A stretch of 64,000 nt of DNA from Actinobacillus lignieresii (GTDB taxonomy: Bacteria; Pseudomonadota; Gammaproteobacteria; Enterobacterales; Pasteurellaceae). Below are positions 51,364 through 62,122 of this stretch, in pieces. A program made the position numbers and the translations under genes. Below the pieces are notes generated by a model. That model searched no databases. It saw nothing but the letters and a program-made list of their open reading frames with translations, and was not told where the DNA came from. Position 1 is the first letter of the stretch; each line of letters opens with the position of its first letter. Location of the stretch: positions 2,144,001-2,208,000 of the forward strand of contig NZ_UFRM01000001.1 in the NCBI RefSeq assembly GCF_900444945.1, in the 5' to 3' direction.

Positions 51364-52316
51364 TGAAACGACTTATTTTTTTACCACGGAACACACAGAA
51401 AAACACAGAAAATATTTATCGTATTTTCCGTGGGGTTTCGTGTTTCTCCGTGGTTAAAACATTAGCGGTCATTTTTGGGCTTTTTTTTGCAATGTCTTGC
51501 GGGGTAAAAGCAAAATCTTTTGCAACTTTGGATTGGACGGTTGCGGAAACATTAATTGCTTTAGGCGAGAAACCGGTAGCGGTCGGTGATGTAAAAAGTT
51601 ATCAGCAGTGGGTCAGTGAACCGGCGTTACCAAATGACACTTTAGATCTCGGCGTGCGAATGCAGCCGAACCCGGAGCAGATTCTTGCCTTAAAACAGGG
51701 CGATCACGATTTGCATTTTATTAATAGCAGTTTTTATGCTCAAGCCACCGCAACGCTCGAGCCGTTTTCCACGGTGACGTTGATAGATTTTTATAAGGAA
51801 GGTGATGCTTGGCAAAATATTGTGAATGCCAGCCGTAAAGTAGCGTTTATTGCAGATAAACAAGCGGCGTTTGAAGCGTTAATGACAAGCTATTTGCAAA
51901 AAATTAGTGAAATTCGACCGCTTGTTCAGCCTTATTTGGAACGCCCAATAGCCTTAGTGCAGTTTATTGATACACGCCATTTACGCATTTATGCCGTAAA
52001 CAGCCCGTTTGGTGCGGTGTTATCACAACTCGGCTTTCGCAATGCGTGGAACGGTTCACAAAATGTGTGGGGCTTTGAAACGATTGATGTCACTCAATTA
52101 GCTAAACTGGCAGAAAATAGCCGTTTAGTGGTAGTAAAACCGTATCCGGCGAATATCGGTTCCGCCTTGCGTTACAACACCTTGTGGCAACATTTAGCCA
52201 TGGCGAAAGATCCGTTAATTTTACCGGCGGTGTGGACATTCGGCGGTATTCCTTCCGCCCAACGCTTTGCCGAAATGTTTGCTAACGGATTATTGCACGG
52301 GAGCGAACAATGGTAA
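51360..52316 (+). CDS. fhuD: Ferric hydroxamate periplasmic binding protein
   Basis: Periplasmic receptor for hydroxamate siderophores (helical-backbone class III fold). It has 318 residues from the coupled ATG 51360. The mature part starts near KSFATLDWTVAETLIALGEKPVAVG. A palindromic repeat (51381-51457) codes for residues 8-33, so the signal peptide has an unusual N-terminal extension. GTG 51450 would give a normal signal peptide (VVKTLAVIFGLFFAMSCG), but it has no ribosome-binding site. It overlaps fhuB by 7 nt. Confidence 0.93.
   Translation: MMKRLIFLPRNTQKNTENIYRIFRGVSCFSVVKTLAVIFGLFFAMSCGVKAKSFATLDWTVAETLIALGEKPVAVGDVKSYQQWVSEPALPNDTLDLGVRMQPNPEQILALKQGDHDLHFINSSFYAQATATLEPFSTVTLIDFYKEGDAWQNIVNASRKVAFIADKQAAFEALMTSYLQKISEIRPLVQPYLERPIALVQFIDTRHLRIYAVNSPFGAVLSQLGFRNAWNGSQNVWGFETIDVTQLAKLAENSRLVVVKPYPANIGSALRYNTLWQHLAMAKDPLILPAVWTFGGIPSAQRFAEMFANGLLHGSEQW
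51381..51457. repeat. Family E palindromic repeat inside fhuD
   Basis: The ends ACCACGGA (51383-51390) and TCCGTGGT (51447-51454) pair. Inside, AAAATA and TATTTT pair, and CACAGAAAAACACAGAAAA is mirrored by TTTTCCGTGGGGTTTCGTG. It looks like the widespread ACCACGGA-type bacterial repeat. Its length keeps the fhuD frame open. Confidence 0.75.
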
Positions 52317-54262
52317 AAGCGAGCAAATTATTGTTCAGCGGATTAGCCGTGCTATTTGTCGGGCTACTGCTAACAACATTAACGTTACAACTACCAAACG
52401 GAAGTGGGTTAGCTTCGCTATTTTTGCCAAGTGAAAATCTGGAACTACTGCTGATTCAAAGTTATAGCTTACCGCGTGTTGTGATGGCATTACTTTCCGG
52501 CGGTTTGCTAGGTTTAGCGAGCTTATTATTACAGCAAGTGATGGCGAATCCGTTGGCATCGGATAATACGCTTGGCATTAGTAGCGGTGCGCAATTCGCC
52601 TTATTTTTAACGGCGATTTTTTTACCGGATTGGCTGGAATACGGCTCAAGTGCGGTCGCATTAATCGGTGCGGCATTCAGCCTGATTTTAGTGTTGAGTT
52701 TGGCGATGCGAAAAACAATGTCGCCCTTATTGTTGATCCTTGCCGGCTTAGTGGTAAATCTCTATTTCGGTTCGTTTTCCGCATTAATGATGCTGTTTTA
52801 TCCGGAAGAATCTCGAGGTTTGGCACAATGGGGTGCCGGTTCTTTAGTGCAAGAAAGTTGGCGGGATTCCTTATTATTGATTGCTCAAACCATACCGGCT
52901 TTGTTACTTATCGGTTTATTTATTCGTCCGCTCACTATTTTGGCGTTAAATGATGCGAATGCACAGAGTTTAGGCGTACCGGTCGCAAAATTGCGGGTCA
53001 TTGGCGTATTGATTGCGGCATTTTTAATTGCGGTCGTGGTGGCGAAAGTCGGTATGTTGGGTTTTATCGGCTTGGCTTCAGCAACTATCGTTCGCCAACT
53101 GCATATTCGCCGTTTTAGTCATCAACTATGTACTGCTTTTGTGCTGGGGGCGTTATTGTTGGCGAATACGGATTTGCTGTTACAGTTATTTGCCTTTTTT
53201 AGCGGGATTCATTTACCGACCGGTGCGGTGGTCGCATTATTAGGTACGCCGTTGTTGCTTTGGCTGATGTTTAGTGCATTGCCGCATACCGGACGTTTAC
53301 AGCAAACGGATTCGCAAAAAATTCGTCAATTTCGACCGCTTGTTCTTATTTTGATACTCGGCGGTTTAGCCTTGACAATTTGCTTAGCGTTATTTGTCGG
53401 CAAAGGCATCAACGGCTGGCAATGGACGCAACAAAGCGAGTTAATTGCATTGCGCTTGCCTCGCTTAATGGTAGCGATAGCGGTCGGGATTTTACTGTCG
53501 GTCGCCGGTGTGATTTTACAGCGTTTGACTTTAAACCCGATGGCAAGCCCCGAATTATTGGGAGTGTCTTCCGGCACTTCGATGGGCGTTTTAGCTGCGT
53601 TATTCTTATTTGGTGTACAACAAACCGAATGGTTTTGGTTGGCAGGAATTCTCGGTGCTTGTGTCGCATTATTGGTATTAACTGTAATTAATCAGCGTAG
53701 CGGTATGTTGCCGGAAAAAGTGTTGCTGACCGGTATCAGCTTATCGGCATTATTTGATACTCTGCAACGTTTAGCGATTGCCAGTGGAGACCCTCGAGCC
53801 AATCAGCTGATTGCCTGGACATCGGGTTCGACCCAAAATGTAAGTCATGAAATGGCTATCGGTTTGCTAGCGGTCAGTTTTACGTTGCTTTTTGCAAGTT
53901 TGATTTTCAGTCGTTGGCTTGCTTTACTGGCGTTACAAGCGTCGATGGCACAATCGCTCGGCTTAAATCTCAAACAAGCTCGCTGGTGTTTAATTTTATT
54001 TAGTGCGTTATTAACTGCACTAGCGACCTTAGTTATCGGTCCGTTAAGTTTTATCGGTTTACTTGTACCGCAAATGGTACGTTTTTTAGGGGTAAAAAAA
54101 GTCCCACAACAGATTTTGATCTCGGCTTGTTTGGGCGGATTGATTATGTCGCTTGCCGATTGGCTCGGCAGACAGCTATTGTTTCCGTATGAAATTCCAG
54201 CAGGCTTAGTCGCCACATTAGTCGGCGGCACTTATTTCTTATTAATGCTAAGAAGAGTTTAA
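52310..54262 (+). CDS. fhuB: Ferric hydroxamate ABC transporter permease
   Basis: Two fused FecCD-type permease halves, 650 residues. Each half has the motif ANPLASDNTLGISSG or LNPMASPELLGVSSG and a GLVVPQ-like end (GFIGLASATIVR, FIGLLVPQMVRF). This fused form is specific to FhuB. Confidence 0.96.
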   Translation: MVKASKLLFSGLAVLFVGLLLTTLTLQLPNGSGLASLFLPSENLELLLIQSYSLPRVVMALLSGGLLGLASLLLQQVMANPLASDNTLGISSGAQFALFLTAIFLPDWLEYGSSAVALIGAAFSLILVLSLAMRKTMSPLLLILAGLVVNLYFGSFSALMMLFYPEESRGLAQWGAGSLVQESWRDSLLLIAQTIPALLLIGLFIRPLTILALNDANAQSLGVPVAKLRVIGVLIAAFLIAVVVAKVGMLGFIGLASATIVRQLHIRRFSHQLCTAFVLGALLLANTDLLLQLFAFFSGIHLPTGAVVALLGTPLLLWLMFSALPHTGRLQQTDSQKIRQFRPLVLILILGGLALTICLALFVGKGINGWQWTQQSELIALRLPRLMVAIAVGILLSVAGVILQRLTLNPMASPELLGVSSGTSMGVLAALFLFGVQQTEWFWLAGILGACVALLVLTVINQRSGMLPEKVLLTGISLSALFDTLQRLAIASGDPRANQLIAWTSGSTQNVSHEMAIGLLAVSFTLLFASLIFSRWLALLALQASMAQSLGLNLKQARWCLILFSALLTALATLVIGPLSFIGLLVPQMVRFLGVKKVPQQILISACLGGLIMSLADWLGRQLLFPYEIPAGLVATLVGGTYFLLMLRRV

Positions 54263-54294
54263 AAGATTATTAACAACATTTTAGGATGAATAAA

Positions 54295-56298
54295 ATGAAA
54301 AAAACGTTTTTCTATTCGACAGTCGCTTCGGCAGTTGCCTTAGCCATCTCACCGGCAATCGCACAAGAAACCGCAGTATTGGATGAGGTGTCGGTGGTCG
54401 GCTCTGTTTCTAAAGCAGGTAAGGTGGAATATATGACACCTAAATCGGTATCTGTATTAACAGAAGAACAGATCAAAGAGAAAGGTTATAGACAAGCTGA
54501 TGAAATTGGTCGTTATGAAGCAGGTATCTTAAGTCAGCCGTATGGAGGAGATATTGATACCCATGATTGGATTCGTATTCGTGGTTTTAGTCCAACTCTT
54601 CGTATTGACGGTACGGCAATGTATAGCTTTGGTTTTTATCATTGGCAACCGAATATGTATGGCTTAGAAAGTATTGAGGTTGTGAAAGGCGCAGATTCTC
54701 TTACTTATGGTTCAGCTCAAAGTGGCGGATTAATTAATTTAGTTAGCAAGCGTCCGACAAAAGAGCCGAAAGGTGAGTTGAAGTTTACGTTGGGAAATAG
54801 AAACGAGAGAGGTTTTTCAGCGGATTATAGTAATGTTATTAGTGAAAATGTTCGTTTCCGTCTAGTTGGTGATTACAACCGAAGAGACGGTGAGCCGAAA
54901 GGCAGTTATATGGATGCTTATTACTTTGCTCCAAGTCTTTCGTGGGATATTAGTAAAAATACCAGTTTGACTTTATTAGCAAGTGTTCAGCATGATAATG
55001 GTCGTCCAAGTTCAGGTTTTTTCCCTGCCGGTTATGAAAGATTATCTTCTTTAGGATTATCTAATCGTACTAATTTTGCAGAAAATGTACCGGAATATTT
55101 ACGCCGTAATCAATATTCTGTCGGTTATGAATTTACTCATAAATTTAGTGATGATTTAGTTTATCAGTCAAATTATCGCTATGCTTATAGCAATAAAGAC
55201 CAATTTAGTGCTTCTATCGGTTGGGATGGTTCATCTTTAAGTACAATGACGGCAAGAGGAAAAACCTTTACGCACTCATTAGATAATCGTTTAAGCAAAA
55301 CATGGGCAATAGATCGCATTGAAAATATCTTAACGGTTGGTTTTGATTATACGACGGGTAAAAACTATGCAGCAAACGGTTATGGCAGTGAAATATTGAG
55401 TAACCTATACGGTAATTATCCAACAGCAGCACAACCGTTTGGTGCGGTATCTCCTTATGTAAATAAAGAAAGACAATTAGGCGTATATTTGCAAAATCAA
55501 TTCCGTTTTGATAATAGATTGCTAGTAAATTTAGGCGCTCGCCGTGATTTTGCAAAGGGTGACTACTATAGTGCATACGGTGATGAGGGATATGATATTA
55601 ATCATAATAGCTACTCAGCCGGTGTAATGTATATTACGGATTCGGGCTTATCTCCGTTTTATAACTATTCTGAATCTTTCCGCCCAATTTCAGGTTCTAA
55701 TGTTAATGGGCACATAGTACGCTATAAGCCTTATGAAGGTTCGCAACATGAAGTAGGTTTTAAATATTTACCGAGTTTTGTTGATGGAACACTCTCTATT
55801 GCTTATTTTGATTTAAAAGAGAAAAATGGTTTGGTTCAGGGACAAGTGAACGGACAAGTTATTCAATTGCAAACAGAGAAAGCCAAAAGTAAAGGTGTTG
55901 AATTACAAACAGATATGAAGCTGAATGATAATATTTCGGCATTATTAGCTTATACTTATATTGATGCTAAAGTAAATAATATACGTAAGGCGATTATTCC
56001 TCGTCATACATATTCCGCTTTCATGAATTACGCATTCACAAATAATACATTAGCTGGTCTTAAAGTAGGAGCGGGAGTTCGATACGTAGGTACAAGTACT
56101 AATGGTGTAATAGAAGAAAAAGTTCCGGCTTATACATTAGTGGACTTAATGGCTAAATATGATTTCAACAAGCATTGGGTTGCACAAGTTAATGTTTCGA
56201 ATTTGAGTAACAAAAAATACATAAGTGCATGTGATACCTATTGGTGTTATATGGGAGAAGGACGTAAAGTTACAGCGAACTTAACCTACAAATTCTAA
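54295..56298 (+). CDS. fhuA: TonB-dependent ferric hydroxamate receptor
   Basis: Outer membrane receptor for ferrichrome-type siderophores. It has 667 residues from ATG 54295; AGGATG at 54283-54288 serves as its ribosome-binding site, which makes the earlier ATG 54286 unlikely. The signal peptide ends near AIAQ. The TonB box region is LDEVSVVG, the plug domain has IRIRGFSPTLRIDG, and the barrel ends in KVTANLTYKF. Codon use is more A/T-rich than in fhuB. Confidence 0.95.
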   Translation: MKKTFFYSTVASAVALAISPAIAQETAVLDEVSVVGSVSKAGKVEYMTPKSVSVLTEEQIKEKGYRQADEIGRYEAGILSQPYGGDIDTHDWIRIRGFSPTLRIDGTAMYSFGFYHWQPNMYGLESIEVVKGADSLTYGSAQSGGLINLVSKRPTKEPKGELKFTLGNRNERGFSADYSNVISENVRFRLVGDYNRRDGEPKGSYMDAYYFAPSLSWDISKNTSLTLLASVQHDNGRPSSGFFPAGYERLSSLGLSNRTNFAENVPEYLRRNQYSVGYEFTHKFSDDLVYQSNYRYAYSNKDQFSASIGWDGSSLSTMTARGKTFTHSLDNRLSKTWAIDRIENILTVGFDYTTGKNYAANGYGSEILSNLYGNYPTAAQPFGAVSPYVNKERQLGVYLQNQFRFDNRLLVNLGARRDFAKGDYYSAYGDEGYDINHNSYSAGVMYITDSGLSPFYNYSESFRPISGSNVNGHIVRYKPYEGSQHEVGFKYLPSFVDGTLSIAYFDLKEKNGLVQGQVNGQVIQLQTEKAKSKGVELQTDMKLNDNISALLAYTYIDAKVNNIRKAIIPRHTYSAFMNYAFTNNTLAGLKVGAGVRYVGTSTNGVIEEKVPAYTLVDLMAKYDFNKHWVAQVNVSNLSNKKYISACDTYWCYMGEGRKVTANLTYKF

Positions 56299-56313
56299 TT
56301 TGCAAAACCTATT

Positions 56314-56342
56314 AAAAGAGCTGATAATTTCAGCTCTTTTTT
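56314..56342 (+). terminator. Terminator after fhuA
   Basis: AAAAGAGCTGA-TAATT-TCAGCTCTTTT with TT. Confidence 0.92.
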
Positions 56343-56364
56343 ATCATAATCATAAGGAAACAAT

Positions 56365-56682
56365 ATGCAATTTAAAGACTATTTAGCCACCTTTTCAGCG
56401 GTTGATCATCTTGCCGGTTTAAATGTGCGTAACGCACAAGGGGAAGTGATTCATCATATTCCGGCTGTGGAAGGTAAATTGGGTTCACTTAAACTGTATA
56501 ATGCATTAGCGGAAAAATTTGACGGGAAATTAACCGCTTCAGCGGCACAACAAGGTATTGAATGGTTTGCCGAGCACGCGGAAGACGCAAAACAAAATGC
56601 CGGTAAACACCCGAATATCGACTTACTGTTTAAAGTTATCAATCAAGATTTAGCATTAACGCTCGAGCCTGTCGCTAAGTAA
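56365..56682 (+). CDS. DUF2322 family protein
   Basis: Soluble protein of 105 residues with no signal or membrane segment: FKDYLATFSAVDHLAGLNV at the start and NPNIDLLFKVI-like HPNIDLLFKVINQD near the end. It fits the DUF2322 family found in Pasteurellaceae and beta-proteobacteria; assignment from memory. Function unknown. Confidence 0.65.
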   Translation: MQFKDYLATFSAVDHLAGLNVRNAQGEVIHHIPAVEGKLGSLKLYNALAEKFDGKLTASAAQQGIEWFAEHAEDAKQNAGKHPNIDLLFKVINQDLALTLEPVAK

Positions 56683-56707
56683 TTATCGTGAAGTAACTCG
56701 CAAACAA

Positions 56708-56752
56708 CAAGCGGTCGGAATTTGCAAAAAATTTGCAGAATCCGACCGCTTG
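56708..56752. terminator. Paired uptake signals between convergent genes
   Basis: CAAGCGGTCGGA pairs with TCCGACCGCTTG around an A/T-rich loop holding TTTGCAAAAAATTTGCA. Complete uptake signals lie in both orientations. Confidence 0.75.
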
Positions 56753-56772
56753 CTTTTAGGGAAAACTGAGAA

Positions 56773-57630
56773 TTATTTGGTTAATAAATCTAACGCTTCT
56801 TGATATTTCGCCACGGTTTTTTCAATTACGTCCGCCGGTACTTTCGGTGCCGGAGCCTGTTTATTCCAACCGCTGTTTTCCAACCAGTCACGCACAAATT
56901 GCTTGTCGAATGACGGCGGGTTTGTGCCTTCTTGGTAAGTATCTACCGACCAGAAACGGCTTGAGTCAGGGGTTAGCACTTCATCCATTAAAGTTAGCGT
57001 ACCGTTCTCATCCAAACCGAATTCAAATTTGGTGTCGCAAATAATAATGCCTTTTGTGAGCGCATATTCCGCCGCTTCGGTATAAAGTGCAATCGCCGCA
57101 TCACGAACTTTCGCGGCTAATTCCGCGCCGATTTGGCGTTCGCATTCTTCGTATGAAATATTGATATCGTGATCGCCCACTTCCGCTTTGCTTGACGGGG
57201 TGAAAATCGGTTGTGGCAATTTGCTTGCTTCTACTAAACCTTCCGGTAATTTTAAGCCGCAAATCGTACCGGTTTGCTTGTAATCTTTTAAGCCCGAACC
57301 GGTTAAATAGCCGCGCACGATAGATTCGATTTTTACCGGTGTTAAGCGTTTACAAACGACAGCACGGTGCTGAATCGCTTCCGCTTCTTCTTTCGGTAAT
57401 ACATCAAAAACGGAATCGCCGGTAAAATGATTCGGCATAATGTGGGCTAATTTTTGGAACCAGAAATTAGAAATTTGGGTAAGGATTTCGCCTTTACGAG
57501 GAATCGGATCATCTAAGATCACATCAAATGCGGATAAACGGTCGGTGGCGACCATCAACATACGTTTATCATCAATTTCATAAAGATCACGTACTTTTCC
57601 CGAATAGATTTTTTTTAAGCTAATTTGCAT
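56773..57630 (-). CDS. purC: Phosphoribosylaminoimidazole-succinocarboxamide synthase
   Basis: SAICAR synthase of purine synthesis. It has 285 residues: [35 protein letters not shown] and [12 protein letters not shown] are the family motifs. It is the longer type, close to the eukaryote-like form. A PurR box lies 48 nt upstream. Confidence 0.96.
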   Translation of the reverse strand: MQISLKKIYSGKVRDLYEIDDKRMLMVATDRLSAFDVILDDPIPRKGEILTQISNFWFQKLAHIMPNHFTGDSVFDVLPKEEAEAIQHRAVVCKRLTPVKIESIVRGYLTGSGLKDYKQTGTICGLKLPEGLVEASKLPQPIFTPSSKAEVGDHDINISYEECERQIGAELAAKVRDAAIALYTEAAEYALTKGIIICDTKFEFGLDENGTLTLMDEVLTPDSSRFWSVDTYQEGTNPPSFDKQFVRDWLENSGWNKQAPAPKVPADVIEKTVAKYQEALDLLTK

Positions 57631-57678
57631 GGTTAAAAATTCCTTTAGAATAAAAAATTAAACGAATTATACTCTTTT

Positions 57679-57694
57679 ACGCAAACGATTGCGA
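57679..57694 (-). promoter_or_regulatory. PurR operator upstream of purC
   Basis: ACGCAAACGATTGCGA fits the 16-bp PUR box consensus (ACGCAAACGTTTGCGT-like) with symmetry kept. Confidence 0.8.
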
Positions 57695-57732
57695 ATTTAT
57701 TCTAACGAGTAAAAATTTTTTTAAAAAACAGC

Positions 57733-57761
57733 TTGCAATCTATAAATTTTAGGCGTATGTT
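57733..57761 (+). promoter_or_regulatory. his operon promoter
   Basis: TTGCAA (57733-57738), 17 nt, TATGTT (57756-57761), about 40 nt before the leader peptide. Confidence 0.65.
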
Positions 57762-57799
57762 AAAAAGCAATTCAACAAATTTATATTGAGAAAGCTATT

Positions 57800-57841
57800 A
57801 TGAACTTTACCCGTACTCATCATCACCATCATTCAACCTGA
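57800..57841 (+). CDS. hisL: his operon leader peptide
   Basis: Codes for MNFTRTHHHHHST. Five consecutive histidine codons sense charged tRNA-His: stalling favours the antiterminator and lets transcription reach hisG. The ORF is too short for routine calling, but the His run and the hairpins after it are diagnostic. Confidence 0.95.
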   Translation: MNFTRTHHHHHST

Positions 57842-57865
57842 TATCTTTCGGGCATTTGAGTGTGG

Positions 57866-57962
57866 TCGGAAGGTAGAAAATCTTCCGAGTACATATAAAG
57901 CAAAATCGCATATCGCAGCAAAATACAAAACCTCTCGGAAGGCAACTTTCGAGAGGTTTTTT
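57866..57962 (+). terminator. his operon attenuator
   Basis: A TCGGAAG/CTTCCGA hairpin (57866-57888) comes first. The terminator AAAACCTCTCGGAAG-GCAA-CTTTCGAGAGGTTTT with TT follows (57927-57962). CTTCCGAG in the first can also pair with the left arm CTCTCGGAAG of the terminator, giving the usual switch. Confidence 0.9.
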
Positions 57963-57998
57963 ATATCCGAAATTTAAACACAACATGGGAAAGACAAA

Positions 57999-58898
57999 AT
58001 GACAACCACAAACCGTTTACGTATCGCTCTGCAGAAAAAAGGGCGTTTAAGCAAAGATTGCAACGAATTACTCAAGCAATGTGGGGTGAAAATCAACTGG
58101 AACGAACAACGTTTAATCGCTTATTCGGAAAATATGCCGATTGAAATTTTACGGGTGCGTGATGACGATATTCCAGGCTTGGTTTTTGAAGGCGTGGTGG
58201 ATCTCGGCGTGATTGGAGAAAATGTACTGGAAGAAGAGGAACTTGGTCGCCTTGCTCGAGGTGAACAAGTTGAATATAAAAAATTACGCACCTTGGATTT
58301 TGGCGGCTGCCGTTTGTCGTTAGCGATTGATCGTGACCGCAGTTATAACGGTGTGCAAGACTTCGTTAATTCACGTATTGCCACCAGCTATCCGAACTTA
58401 CTCAAACGCTATATGAACGAAAAGGGCGTAGCATTTAAAAGCACCTTACTTAACGGCTCTGTCGAAGTCGCCCCTTCCGCCGGTTTAGCCGATGCGATTT
58501 GCGATTTGGTTTCATCCGGCGCAACCTTGGAAGCGAACGGCTTAAAAGAAGTGGAAGTGATTTATCAATCCAAAGCCTGCCTGATTCAACGTGCCGAACC
58601 GCTTTCAGCCGAAAAACAAGCGTTAGTCGATCGGCTACTTACCCGTATTCAAGGCGTACAACAAGCGGCGGAAAGTAAATACATTATGCTGCACGCTCCA
58701 AAAGATAAACTCAAAGAAATCACCGCACTTTTACCGGGTGTGGAAAACCCAACCATTCTCCCGCTCGCTAATGATTCCGCCCGTGTTGCGATGCACGTAG
58801 TTAGCCAAGAAAACTTGTTCTGGGAAACCATGGAACAACTGAAAGAAATGGGCGCAAGTTCAGTGCTTGTGCTACCGATTGAGAAGATGTTGGCTTAG
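57999..58898 (+). CDS. hisG: ATP phosphoribosyltransferase
   Basis: First enzyme of histidine synthesis, feedback-inhibited by histidine. It has 299 residues of the long form. [12 protein letters not shown], the PRPP loop region [18 protein letters not shown], and the C-terminal ACT-like regulatory domain are seen. A Haemophilus-type uptake core (ACCGCACTT) lies at 58722-58730. Directly after its stop begins a family D repeat. Confidence 0.97.
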   Translation: MTTTNRLRIALQKKGRLSKDCNELLKQCGVKINWNEQRLIAYSENMPIEILRVRDDDIPGLVFEGVVDLGVIGENVLEEEELGRLARGEQVEYKKLRTLDFGGCRLSLAIDRDRSYNGVQDFVNSRIATSYPNLLKRYMNEKGVAFKSTLLNGSVEVAPSAGLADAICDLVSSGATLEANGLKEVEVIYQSKACLIQRAEPLSAEKQALVDRLLTRIQGVQQAAESKYIMLHAPKDKLKEITALLPGVENPTILPLANDSARVAMHVVSQENLFWETMEQLKEMGASSVLVLPIEKMLA

Positions 58899-58991
58899 AA
58901 ATCTCCCCCTAGCCCCCTCTTTATCAAAGAGGGGGAATAAACGGAGAAAGAAAAGCCCCCCTCTTTTGTAAAGAGGGGCTGGGGGAGATTT
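58899..58991. repeat. Family D inverted repeat pair between hisG and hisD
   Basis: AAATCTCCCCCTAG...CCCCTCTTTATCAAAGAGGGGG (58899-58935) faces CCCCCTCTTTTGTAAAGAGGGG...GGGGGAGATTT (58956-58991). Each unit forms its own hairpin and the outer ends pair over 11 nt. The first unit starts at the base after the hisG stop. Confidence 0.88.
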
Positions 58992-59013
58992 AAAAACGAA
59001 AATGGAGAACAAT

Positions 59014-60300
59014 ATGCAAACCCTAATTTGGAAAAACTTAACCGAACAACAACGCAAAGAATCACTTACTCGCCCTGCGATTAGCTCTGCGTTCAATATT
59101 CAACAAGCGGTCGATTCTATTCGTGAAAACGTATTGGCAAATGGCGATAAGGCATTATTCGAGCTATGCGAAAAATTCGACAAAGTGAAATTAGATAATC
59201 TTGTTGTTTCAAAAGCGCAGATTCAAGCGGCAAGCGATCGTTTATCAGATGAACTAAAACAAGCGATCCAAAATGCCAAAGCGAATATTGAAAAATTTCA
59301 CACCGCACAAATTCCGCAGCCGGTGGACATCGAAACTCAAGCAGGCGTGCGTTGCCAAGTGGTTACACGCCCGATTAATCGTGTCGGTTTGTATATTCCG
59401 GGCGGTTCTGCACCGCTATTTTCCACCGTGCTAATGCTCGCCATTCCCGCCAAAATCGCAGGCTGTAAAAAAATCGTGCTTTGCTCGCCACCACCGATTG
59501 CGGACGCTATTCTTTACGCTGCCGATCTTTGTGGCGTGGAAACCATTTACCCTGTGGGCGGTGCGCAAGCGATTGTCGCAATGGCTTACGGTACGGAAAC
59601 TGTAGCGAAAGTGGATAAAATTTTCGGGCCGGGCAATAGTTTCGTCACCGAAGCCAAACGCCAAGTGTCACAAAGCGTAAACGGTGCTGCGATTGATATG
59701 CAGGCAGGGCCTTCAGAAGTATTAGTGCTGGCGGACGAAAATGCCGACCCTGATTTTGTGGCAAGCGACCTACTTTCCCAAGCGGAACACGGTGCAGACA
59801 GCCAAGTGATTTTAGTCACGCCAAGCGAAACCTTGGCAAAACAGACCGCACTTGCCATTAACCGCCAACTTGCAGAATTACCGAGAAAAGAGACCGCTTG
59901 CAAAGCTCTAGAACATAGCAGAATTTTCATTGCCGAAAGTCTCGAACAAGCGGTCGAAATCAGCAACGAATATGCCCCTGAACACTTGGTGGTGCAAGTG
60001 GAAAACGCCCGCTCATTGCTCGACCAACTCGACAACGCAGGCTCGATTTTCCTAGGGGCATATTCCCCAGAAAGTATGGGCGACTACGCCAGTGGCACCA
60101 ACCACGTTCTGCCGACCTACGGTTACACCCGCACCACATCAAGCCTAGGCTTGGCGGATTTCAGCAAACGAATGACCGTGCAAGAACTCACGCCACAAGG
60201 TTTCAAAGATTTAGCCAAAACAGTGGAAGTGATGGCAAGTGCGGAACAGCTAGAAGCCCACAAACAGGCGGTGTCGATTCGATTGGCGAAGATTGCCTAG
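59014..60300 (+). CDS. hisD: Histidinol dehydrogenase
   Basis: Zinc enzyme oxidising histidinol to histidine. From ATG 59014, with GGAGAAC before it, it has 428 residues; ATG 59002 is less likely. [33 protein letters not shown] and [16 protein letters not shown] are signatures. It has two Apl-type uptake cores and one Haemophilus-type core (59845-59853). Its stop lies inside the family B2 hairpin. Confidence 0.97.
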   Translation: MQTLIWKNLTEQQRKESLTRPAISSAFNIQQAVDSIRENVLANGDKALFELCEKFDKVKLDNLVVSKAQIQAASDRLSDELKQAIQNAKANIEKFHTAQIPQPVDIETQAGVRCQVVTRPINRVGLYIPGGSAPLFSTVLMLAIPAKIAGCKKIVLCSPPPIADAILYAADLCGVETIYPVGGAQAIVAMAYGTETVAKVDKIFGPGNSFVTEAKRQVSQSVNGAAIDMQAGPSEVLVLADENADPDFVASDLLSQAEHGADSQVILVTPSETLAKQTALAINRQLAELPRKETACKALEHSRIFIAESLEQAVEISNEYAPEHLVVQVENARSLLDQLDNAGSIFLGAYSPESMGDYASGTNHVLPTYGYTRTTSSLGLADFSKRMTVQELTPQGFKDLAKTVEVMASAEQLEAHKQAVSIRLAKIA

Positions 60301-60340
60301 GACGAGCCGTCCTAGAATCGATAATCCCAGCCCCGCTGGG
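60297..60340 (+). repeat. Family B two-hairpin repeat, copy B2
   Basis: CTAGGAC-GAGCC-GTCCTAG (60297-60315; its TAG is the hisD stop), linker AATCGATAAT, then CCCAGC-CCC-GCTGGG (60326-60340). Confidence 0.8.
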
Positions 60341-60345
60341 GTTGA

Positions 60346-61523
<1,178 letters not shown>

Positions 61524-61535
61524 ATATGAGCAAAA

Positions 61536-61585
61536 ACCACGCACTAACGTACGTGGTTATGCATAGTGATGTCGCTCTGCGACAT
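61536..61585 (-). repeat. Family A two-hairpin repeat, copy A2, inverted
   Basis: Read on the minus strand: ATGTCGC-AGA-GCGACAT, linker CACTATGCATA, then ACCACGTAC...GTGCGTGGT. It faces A1 and ends 17 nt before the transposase start. Confidence 0.82.
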
Positions 61586-61602
61586 TGTCAAAAGGAGAAA
61601 AT

Positions 61603-62058
61603 ATGAGCTACACCAGAAATCTATATCACATCATTTTTCGTACAAAATATGGTGTGCCGAGTATCGTAGAAGAAAATGAAGAATATCTTTATCGCTACAT
61701 TTGGGGCTTTGTACGAGAACATCATTCGGTGCTTTATAGAGTGAATGGTATGCCAGATCATATTCATCTTTTGGTGGAACTGCACCCAATGCTTTCCGTA
61801 GCGGAATTTGTGCAGAAATTGAAAACCACAACCCATAAATGGATTGATGAAAATAAACACTTATTTCCTGAATTTTATGCGTGGTCGAGAGGATATTGTT
61901 CTTTGACCTATTGCGAACGAGATAAAGAAAAAATCATCAATTACATTAAAAATCAGAAAGAACACCATAAAACGCAAAATTTTGTTGATGAGACCAAATT
62001 CTTACTGACTGAAGCAGGCATTGAAATCAACGAAAAATTTTTTGAAAAAGATCTATAG
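61603..62058 (+). CDS. HUH tyrosine transposase, IS200-like / REP-associated (RAYT-like)
   Basis: Single-strand DNA transposase of the Y1 type. It has 151 residues from ATG 61603 behind AAAGGAG. The HUH motif is HIH (residues 53-55, GMPDHIHLLV). The nucleophile is probably Tyr114 in IINYIKNQKEHH. LYHIIFRTKYG at the start is the IS200 fold signature. The gene looks intact and sits in the operon between hisC and hisB, in the same direction, flanked by family A repeats on both sides. It may be domesticated rather than mobile. Confidence 0.9.
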   Translation: MSYTRNLYHIIFRTKYGVPSIVEENEEYLYRYIWGFVREHHSVLYRVNGMPDHIHLLVELHPMLSVAEFVQKLKTTTHKWIDENKHLFPEFYAWSRGYCSLTYCERDKEKIINYIKNQKEHHKTQNFVDETKFLLTEAGIEINEKFFEKDL

Positions 62059-62106
62059 CGATACAGAGTATCGCTACTATGCTTAGCCTAGCACGAGAGT
62101 GCTAGG
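62057..62106 (+). repeat. Family A two-hairpin repeat, copy A3
   Basis: AGCGATAC-AGA-GTATCGCT (62057-62075, overlapping the transposase stop TAG), linker ACTATGCTTAG, then CCTAGCAC-GAGA-GTGCTAGG (62087-62106). Confidence 0.82.
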
Positions 62107-62122
62107 AAACAGGAGAACCAAT

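Noticed and set aside
61585-61602. TTG 61585 as the transposase start
   Set aside because: It lies in the A2 hairpin; ATG 61603 has AAAGGAG at proper distance and gives the family N-terminus.
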